From Osmia lignaria lignaria (taxonomy: Eukaryota; Arthropoda; Insecta; Hymenoptera; Megachilidae), in NCBI RefSeq assembly GCF_051020975.1, contig NC_135045.1:9116501-9180500 (forward strand): a stretch of DNA of 64,000 nucleotides, written 5' to 3'. The notes beneath the pieces are model-generated. The model saw only the letters and a program-made list of their open reading frames with translations. It was not told the origin of the DNA and made no database searches. How positions within the stretch are numbered: the stretch's first letter is position 1; each line of letters opens with the position of its first letter. The position numbers and the translations under genes are program-made. Below are positions 56,372-64,000 of this stretch, one piece after another.

Positions 56372-59300
56372 ATGTTTAAGAAAAAGAAAGTAAAAAAATA
56401 TTATAGGACAGAAAAGAAGCAGTTACCCGAATCTAAAATAATTGCAGAATTACAATCAAGATATAACAGTGTAAGAATTTAACTTTTTCTTTCAGAAATG
56501 TTTAAATTTCATTCTTCCTCATAAGAGTTGTATACATATTTACAGATTGATGAAACTAAAATAACAAAATTTAAGGAACTTCCCCTGTCACAAAAAACTT
56601 TAAAAGGTTTGACAGAAAATAATTACATTGAAATGACTGATATTCAGAGACAGAGCATTGGACTTGCATTACGTGGAAGTGATATTTTAGGAGCAGCCAA
56701 AACTGGCAGTGGAAAAACCTTAGCATTTCTTATTCCAGTAAGGAATATTACTGAATACATTACATAGAAGTGTTTTGTAGAAATAATATTATTTTGCAAT
56801 TGTTTAAGGTTATAGAAATTTTGTATTGTAAACAATGGACAAGATTAGATGGACTTGGTGCACTCATTATTACGCCAACTAGAGAACTTGCTTATCAAAT
56901 ATATGAAACATTACGAAAAGTTGGTCAATACCATGATGTTTCTGCTGGTCTTATTATTGGTGGAAAGGATTTAAAATTTGAGAAGAAACGTATGGATCAA
57001 TGTAATATTATTATCTGTACCCCAGGTCGTTTATTACAACATATGGATGAAAATCCATTATTTGATTGTATAAACATGCAGGTATATAAATTGGTGCCAT
57101 CAATGAAAGAGTAACAATATATTCATTTATTTATTTTTGAAATTTTAGGTACTAGTATTAGATGAAGCTGACCGATGCTTAGATATGGGTTTTGAACAAA
57201 CAATGAATTCCATCATTGACAATTTACCTGCAAAGAGACAAACTCTTTTATTTTCTGCAACACAGACAAAGTATATGCTTTTAAAAATTATTGAAATTAA
57301 ATTGTGCAGTTCGAATGTTTCTTAAATTATTTACCTTCTTTTTAGATCTGTAAAAGACTTAGCCAGATTAAGTTTGAAAGATCCCATGTATGTGTCTGTA
57401 CATGAACATGCCACACATACTACTCCTGAAGCTCTTCAACAAAGTTACGTTATTTGCGCTTTAGAAAACAAAGTATCAATGATATGGTCATTCATAAAAA
57501 ATCACTTAAAACAAAAGATTATTGTTTTCTTCTCTAGTTGTAAACAGGTATAATTAGTAATCTTTAATACAAATGATCTTATTTCTCTAAGAAAAATATT
57601 AACAATACATATTTTTAGGTAAAATATATATATGAAGTCCTTTGCCGATTGAGACCCGGTATAAGTTTATTAGCACTTTATGGTACTTTACATCAACTTA
57701 GAAGAATGGAAATATATGAAACTTTTTGTAAAAAGCAGTTTGCAGTTTTATTTGCTACTGATATTGCTGCCCGAGGGTTAGGTAAAAACAGAAGTTATTT
57801 ACATGAATATTTCAGAAAATATTACCTTGTAAATAATAAAAATGTGTTTTAGATTTTCCTGCTGTAAATTGGGTGGTACAGATGGACTGTCCCGAAGATG
57901 TGAATGCTTATATACATCGTGCGGGTAGAACAGCTAGATTTCAAAGTGGTGGTGAATCATTATTAGTGTTACTTCCTTCTGAAGAAAAAATGGTTGAGAA
58001 ACTTAAAGAGCGGAAAATTCCAATATCCATGATAAGGTGAATTATCATTATCTTTTATTTAACATAAATCACCTAATAATTTATCTAACAAATACATTGA
58101 TTTAGAATTAATCCAAATAAATTACAATCACCACAACGTAAAATAGAGGCATTGTTAGCACGAGATGTAACATTGAAAGAAAGTGCTCAGAGATCATTTA
58201 TAGCTTATGTAAGATCAGTATTTTTAATGAAGGATAAGGAAGTTTTTAATGTTCGCGCATTAAATACTGATTTGTTTGCAAGGTGAAGTACATGTGTAAC
58301 ATATGCATAAATTACAATAACTAATATTATCATGATAATAAATTATCGTGACAATTCTTGTATCATTAGATCTTTAGGTCTAGCTATACCTCCACGAATT
58401 CGATTTCTTCAAAGAATGGAACAAAAACAACAATTATCTATTAAAAATGCTATAAACGATCAAATTATCAGAAATCATGAATTAGGTAATAATACAAAAG
58501 AAGTAGATTCTAATTATTCTGACAATGACCACGAGGAACATGAGCAAAAAGAAACGTCACGTTTGACGAATGCAAGTGATTTTGCATTTGGTATGAATAG
58601 ATAGATATTAACAGTTATAAATATATGTACTTCTTGTATATAAAGTAGACTTCTAACATGCTATTTTTATATGTAGCCGATAGTGACGATGATGATATAC
58701 TTACTGTAAAAAGAAAAAATATAAACATTGATGACATACCGAATATTGTGAATGATGATGAAGATGAAAATTCGAATAAAAAGAAAGTTGTTACAAAAGC
58801 AGCAGTCGCTAAAAAAATTCTCAGGAAAAAAATAATACCTAATAAGAAAATTACTTTTGACGAGGAAGGAAAGGTTTGATTTTATTTCTTACATAGAAAT
58901 TTAGCATAATTTAGTGGATGACAAAGTATTGAAACATAATCATTAATCATTAAATATTTTTAGGAGTTATTAGATTCTGCTAAAATGAAGATATCAGAAT
59001 TAGCTAAACAGTATGAAAATGAAGTAGATTCTGGTATCAACATAGAAATTGCTAAACAGATATTACGTGAAGAAGATCGATTCGATAAACAACGTTTCAA
59101 AGAGAAAGTAAAAGAAAAGCATAGGGAAGAAAAACGAAAGTTAAAAGCTAGCAAAAAGAAAGTAGAAAATGAAAGTAACGACGAGGATGAAATGGAGGAA
59201 AATGCCGATGATGATAATGCTAGTGACAGCGAGTATAGTGCACCAGATTTATCGTGGTTACCAGACCCAGATAAAATTTATGGTAAACAGAAGTCTGACG

Positions 59301-59593
59301 AAAAAAGTTCCGACACTGCAGAATCAGTGGAGAATGAAGAGGAAAGTAAGATACACAGGTACGTATTATACAGTGATAAACAAATACATCATGTCTAACA
59401 AAAATATACTTGTTTTATTTCTAATATCATTTTAATCTTTGGTGATCACATACTTATTGTTTACAGGCTTCCTAAAAGAAAACTTATGACACAGAAGGAG
59501 TATAAAAAGAAAAAGCAAAAATTATCTCTCAAGATAGAAAACACAAATTTAAAAACAGATGAGGAATTAGTACTACAACTTTTACAAAACTGA
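56372..59593 (+). CDS. DDX10: DEAD-box RNA helicase DDX10 (Dbp4)
   Basis: Nucleolar ATP-dependent RNA helicase needed for early 18S rRNA processing and U14 snoRNA release (yeast Dbp4). Exons: 56372-56470, 56546-56737, 56809-57081, 57149-57270, 57346-57547, 57619-57781, 57853-58036, 58106-58282, 58370-58590, 58677-58873, 58964-59358, 59467-59593; 783 residues. Motifs in order: Q-motif FKELPLSQKTLKGL...DIQRQSI, motif I AAKTGSGKT (residues 83-91), Ia TPTRELA, Ib TPGR, II VLDEADRCLDMGF, III SAT, IV IVFFSSCKQ, V ATDIAARGLDFP, VI HRAGRTAR. The DDX10-specific KDKEVFNV and FLQRMEQKQQLSIKN region is followed by an acidic, Lys-rich tail ending in YKKKKQKLSLK. All helicase motifs are intact. Confidence 0.96.
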
Positions 59594-60255
59594 ATCAGAT
59601 TTTATAGAATAAAGTTTTAATTTTCTTTATGTCTAATACAATATTGTTAATAGTATTAAATAATGATTACCTAAATTCTTCGCATTGTTTCAGCTGTTTC
59701 AAGTTCAAGATTAGAGAATTTAATAATAAAATACATTAAATTCATTACTATATTTTAACATAATTTGTTGTCAAGTTTGGAGAGTTTCTACTTATACAGT
59801 TTCAATAAATATATTTATATATAAATATGTATATGGTATAATACAAGAAGATATTTCTGAGATGAAAGTAAAATAACACTTTACATCTCAAATTCGTCCC
59901 GTAAAGATAGTTACTACATTTAATCAATTATCTACATTAATTTCAATGCTTACAATGCATATTTTAGAAAATTTAAATTTTAGTAACTCGGTATATAATG
60001 TCGTTATATTAAATAAAACTAATATATTAAAGAAATCAAATTCGTCATGTTTAATATAATTTTGTGCAGTTCAAGCAATTTTATAGAATTTCTTTTAATT
60101 GAAAAATATAATCATGACCATCAAGTACAACGATGTAATATTTCAACAAATAACTGAATATTATTTTTAAAAAGTGGAGTTCTATAATATACATATGTGC
60201 ACGAGTATGTAGATGTTTCTACAGATATTACACAACAAAATATATTACGTCAGTC
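59594..60255. other. Convergent DDX10 / IDH3B 3' regions
   Basis: AT-rich 3' UTR sequence with a DDX10 polyadenylation signal near its left end and nothing else that I can support. Confidence 0.65.
59608..59613 (+). terminator. DDX10 polyadenylation signal
   Basis: AATAAA starts 15 bases after the DDX10 stop codon, implying an extremely short 3' UTR. Several weaker A/T-rich alternatives lie downstream. Confidence 0.6.
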
Positions 60256-61533
60256 TTAAGTAGATGCTATTTTAATATGTTTCATGATGGCATCAACAAC
60301 TTCCCGGCTTGTAGCTTGTCCACCAAGATCGCGGGTGTGAATACCTTGATTGATAGTTTTATTAATTGCATTTTGAATTAAAATAGCATGATGCTTATGT
60401 CCAAGATGACGTAACATATCAACGGCAGCATTTAACATTGCAATAGGATTAGCAACATTTTTTCCGGCAATACCTGTACCAGTATTACGAGTACCTGGCT
60501 CAAACACTGTATAATGATCGCCGAAATTTTTACCTGCTAATAATCCAGCACCACCTAACAATCCACATACTACATTTGATACAATTGCTCCATACAAGTT
60601 AGTTGTTAACACAATATCAAACTGGTGTGGATTAGAAACTAACTGCATACAGGTGTTATCAATAATCATATCATTGAGTGTAATTTCTGGATAATCCTTT
60701 GCAACTTTTCTAGATGTTTCTAAAAACAATCCATCAGAGAGCTTCATTATATTTGCCTTATGAACTGTAGTAATCTTTTTCCTTCCATTTCTTTTAGCAT
60801 ATTCAAATGCATATCTTGCAAGACGTTCAGAATTTGTGCTTGTAATAACTTTCATGCTTTCTACAACACCTTTTACGCTTTCATGTTCTAACATAGCATA
60901 TTCTCCTTCTGTATTTTGCCTTACAATAACAATATCAATATTCTTGTGACGTGAATTTACTCCTGGATATGATACACAATGCAAAACATTTACATAAAGA
61001 TCCAACTGATTCCTAAGAGCAACATTCCTAGATAGCACACCAGCTTCTGTACTACGAGTTTCAATGTTTCCTTTTAATGCCACACCATTTCTACGAATTG
61101 ATGTGATAGCATAATCTAAATCAACATTATCATCTGCATTAGGATCAATGTCCACATCTTCAAAATCTACTGGTACACCTGCATAACTAAAAACCTATAA
61201 TAAATATATAAAACATTATGTAAGCTTTTTAGATATAACAGTTTAAAGGTTAACTAGTAATAGTAATGTAATAACTGAGATATGCAAAGGTCATTTTTTA
61301 ATTATTTGTCTGTATACCTCTTTTACATAGGTCATTAATTCTGGACCAATTCCAGCACCAGGTAATAAAGTAACTGTATGCCGTCCACCATAATGAGCTT
61401 TTGGTATGGGCATTACTTTTTTAATTGTTGGAGTTTTATGTTGTATTTCAAAGGCAGATAACGAAGCACATCTATGGATTTGTGATACAACACTTTTTGC
61501 ACGCAAATATTTAACCATGGATCGAGTAGCCAT
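60256..61533 (-). CDS. IDH3B: NAD-dependent isocitrate dehydrogenase, beta subunit
   Basis: Regulatory beta subunit of mitochondrial IDH3, which converts isocitrate to 2-oxoglutarate and NADH in the TCA cycle. Two exons, 61318-61533 and 60256-61194, phase 0, 384 residues. The N-terminus (MATRSMVKYLRAKSVVSQIH) is Arg/Ser-rich without acidic residues, fitting a mitochondrial presequence of about 30-40 residues. The dehydrogenase fold starts at HTVTLLPGAGIGPELMTYVK. Seen: VALRNQLDLYVNVLHC, DIVIVRQNTEGEYAMLEHES, the ITTVHKANIMKLSDGLF helix, VLTTNLYGAIVSNVVCGLLG and FEPGTRNTGTGIAGKNVANP. The VALRNQLDLYVNVLHC segment and the NTEGEYAMLEHESVKGVVES form resemble the beta rather than the alpha subunit. 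Confidence 0.94.
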
Positions 61534-62818
61534 TTCGAATATTATTCTATAAAGTTATACATAAAGTACAGTTAAATTTAAATATTACATCGTTTAATAT
61601 GAACAAACTGATATGTACATTTTACATACATACTTTTATTTCCTAAATTCTATTTTAACAATACCTTGAAAGCACTTGAAAGTCCTTGGCAACTCCAAAT
61701 TTTCAGCGCCGTTCAAACTATGATCTCTATAGGGTGGAAAATCAACGTTAAAATTTTAAACAATAACGCCACCTATAAGAATACTTTTTAAAGTTATAAT
61801 ATTTTTCTTGAAATTTCTGTTTACAATCTCAGTAATCATTATAAATATACCAAATTTAATTTTTTATGTAATATTTTTATATAACATTTCACGATATAAC
61901 TTTTTCCGAATGTAATAAAATTATTTTTATGGAAATAGATTATATGTTAGAACACTTGTTTCGTACTTTCATCGGTAAAATTTTACGTATCTTTATATAA
62001 ACAACCTACAAATAGTTAAATGAAAAATAAATAATAAACAAACCATATTTAAAAAAAAAAACATGTTTAACGTTTAAACACTTTGAATTGATAGGTCATC
62101 ATGACATTAAAAAAAAAGTAACAGTATGTATGTACATATACTGTCCTTCTTGCTGCATTTATAATGATGGAGATTTATAAATAATAGTTTAACAGTATTT
62201 ATATAAATATAAGTACAACTTTGTTAATTTGTTAAACAAGGAAACTTTTAATATGTTAAAATAACAAATCTGTGGTTACAATTTATTTGAAATTAAGTGT
62301 TGGTAAACCTGTTACTTTTCGCGGTAATGCTATAACAAGACGCCGAAATGCCAGAAAGCCCGCCGCGTCGTTCTTGTATGATCGTGTCGTGTAATTCATA
62401 GTAATAATCTTATAAATAAACGTGTAACCGTAAGTATAATTATCATTAAACATTCATAGATGGAATTATAATAAAAGTTAATATAAATTAACGTTATTTT
62501 TTACACAATTTTAATGTAAGTTCAATTATTAAATTTTGTAAGTTTTCCGGCTGATATACCGCCATTTTGCATCATGTTCATTTCTCCTAATATTGCCAAA
62601 ATTTAACGTTTTTTAAACTATTTATATGTATTCTTCTTTTATACTACACAATTATCTTTTGTAAATTTTTTCTTTTATAAGTCCATTATTCAAATTCAAC
62701 CAACCTTCTTAATAAGCAGATAAATTTTTACTTTTAATGAATTTCTTTTTTTTATTTATTTCATCATTTTTACCTTAACACACTTTGTTATGTCGTAGTA
62801 TATATTATTTAAATCAAA
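61534..62818. other. Divergent IDH3B / HP1 upstream region
   Basis: Very AT-rich stretch of 1.3 kb between two divergent genes. Two less AT-rich patches stand out: GCGCCGTTCAAACTATGATC near 61.71 kb (IDH3B side) and GCCAGAAAGCCCGCCGCGTC near 62.35 kb together with ACCGCCATTTTGCATCATG (YY1-like) near 62.56 kb (HP1 side). These may be separate promoters. No coding exon was supported. Confidence 0.6.
62558..62580. promoter_or_regulatory. YY1-like promoter motif upstream of HP1
   Basis: CCGCCATTTTGCATCATG contains the CGCCATTTT core bound by YY1/Pho and typical of housekeeping promoters, about 250 bases before the HP1 ATG in an otherwise AT-rich region. Motif recognition only. Confidence 0.35.
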
Positions 62819-63536
62819 ATGAGCAAAGGAAAAGAATCATCTCCTGCTGAAACTGAAGCAGAAGAATTTAGTGTTGAAAAAGTTTTAGACAGAAGAGTGG
62901 TTAAAGGAAAAGTATGTAATTCAAACAGTTTTTGTTAATATGTATGTACATTAATATGGTTATTCAGCGAGTGCCTATTAATGTTAATGAATACTATATA
63001 ATTTAGGTTGAATATTTTTTAAAATGGAAGGGGTATTCTAATAATGAAAATACATGGGAACCAGAAGAAAATCTAGACTGTCCAGATTTAATTGCACAGT
63101 TTGAAGAGCAACGTAAAAAGAAAGAAGCAGCTGCAGCTAAACGACATGAAGATAAAGAGCAAAAGAAACGAAAAAGTTCGAGTACTCCTACTCCTACTCA
63201 AGCTAAGAAAAAAGCAACTGAAGAAAAGCTTGAAGGTAGTTTTTATATTTATTATTTTGATTTTGATTTATTAATTGTCCCTTTAACTAATATATTTTAT
63301 TTTCTATAGGTTTTGACAGAAATTTAGAACCTGAACGAATTATTGGTGCAACAGATTCAAGTGGAGAACTGATGTTCCTAATGAAATGGAAAGGAACAGA
63401 CGATGCAGATTTAGTACCTGCTCGAATTGCCAACGAAAAATGTCCACAAATTGTAATAAAGTTTTACGAAGAACGGCTAACATGGCATAGTCCTACTCAT
63501 GACGAGGAAGGCTCGACAAAAGCTGATGCAGAGTAG
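62819..63536 (+). CDS. HP1b: Heterochromatin protein 1 (HP1b/CBX-type)
   Basis: Reader of methylated histone H3K9 that dimerises and bridges chromatin. Exons: 62819-62911, 63007-63235, 63310-63536; 182 residues. The chromodomain spans about residues 16-66: EFSVEKVLDRRVVKGKVEYF, LKWKGYSNNENTWEPEENLD, CPDLIAQFE. The aromatic cage is Phe (of EFSVE), Trp and Tyr (WKGY); the Phe at the first position is also found in fly HP1b as I recall it. A Lys-rich hinge (KKEAAAAKRHEDKEQKKRKS) is followed by the chromoshadow domain (about 113-172: LEPERIIGATDSSGELMFLM, KWKGTDDADLVPARIANEKC, IVIKFYEERLTWH). The intron inside the chromodomain at GK|VEY is a common position in HP1 genes. Isoform naming within HP1a/b/c is less certain than the family. 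Confidence 0.93.
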
Positions 63537-64000
63537 CGTCCAGCTTTTCAATATACTTACACAGCACGCTTTAGAATTTGTCGCATATAACAAAGAATAG
63601 CGTGTACAAAATGGAAAATTTAAAATTTATTAATTATTGCACAATAATAGTAGCGTAGGGTTAATGTTTTTTTACGATCCATGGTAAACTAAATTTGAAC
63701 AAATAGGCAATGTTTATTACATACCTGTGTGACTATCAAGCAAAACAAACTACTTATAGTGTACTTTTATAAAATGTATACTCTCAAGTTCTTTTGCAAC
63801 TGTTACTTTTCATCTAAGAGTTAATGAATAATATTTCGTTTACTTATAATAACGGTTACTTGTGTTGTACATGTAACTTATTTTTCAATACAATGCTTAT
63901 TTACTTTACTTCATCAATTACTTAATTAAAATTACAGGTATTTTTTTAATCATATTTATGACTCTGCTTTGTTTCAGTTGCTAAAGAAATTGCAAAATAT
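63537..64000. other. HP1 3' UTR and right window edge
   Basis: AT-rich sequence consistent with an HP1 3' UTR. Near the edge, TTATGACTCTGCTTTGTTTCAG ends in an acceptor-like AG followed by TTGCTAAAGAAATTGCAAAA, possibly the first bases of an exon that continues off-window. It is too short to identify. Confidence 0.4.

Overview
This is a eukaryotic, AT-rich window from an insect nuclear genome, most likely a hymenopteran (inferred from AT richness, compact short-intron genes, a Tet gene with a Gln-rich N-terminus and a chemoreceptor of the insect gustatory type; no marker fixes the genus). I traced 14 coding genes plus one broken or incomplete chemoreceptor by joining exons at GT/AG boundaries with matching phase. 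In every gene with a recognised start the joined reading frame is open from ATG to stop.

Layout: (1) 1-8.5 kb, + strand: 3' part of a Tet dioxygenase, with a huge Gln-rich exon and a split catalytic core. (2) 8.5-17.1 kb: AT-rich Tet 3' UTR/intergenic DNA with microsatellites, a small hAT-like element and one orphan promoter-like patch. (3) 17.1-18.0 kb, - strand: SRA1-like protein. (4) 18.0-24.3 kb: a repeat island with dispersed repeats, three tandem-repeat arrays and an unusually dense run of stem-loops. (5) 24.4-25.4 kb: gustatory receptor lacking its last exon. (6) 26.5-31.3 kb +: Sec24C/D COPII coat subunit; 32.9-34.7 kb +: Cdc7 kinase; 35.1-38.2 kb -: UNC-45 myosin chaperone. (7) 38.2-41.3 kb: second repeat island. 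(8) 41.7-43.3 kb +: cystathionine gamma-lyase; 43.8-45.5 kb -: SLC35E2-like transporter; 46.2-48.2 kb -: prenylcysteine oxidase. (9) 48.2-50.5 kb: third repeat-rich gap. (10) 50.5-63.5 kb, gene-dense: STMP1 micropeptide (+), EMC4 (-), EFHB (+), MPHOSPH6 (-), DDX10 (+), IDH3B (-), HP1/CBX (+).

The genes are housekeeping functions without an operon-like theme, but two head-to-head pairs stand out: EMC4/EFHB, whose shared promoter carries a transposon insertion, and MPHOSPH6/DDX10, two ribosomal-RNA processing factors 241 bases apart. Mobile DNA is mostly short non-autonomous elements: a 196-bp family with three near-identical copies, four pairs of dispersed repeats, and several tandem arrays. 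No transposase, reverse transcriptase, tRNA, rRNA or CRISPR was recognised.

The best candidate for something undescribed is 19.8-23.9 kb, a non-coding stretch with many perfect stem-loops, GC-rich tandem units between inverted arms, and a 72/144-bp array that repeats a splice-acceptor-like tract.
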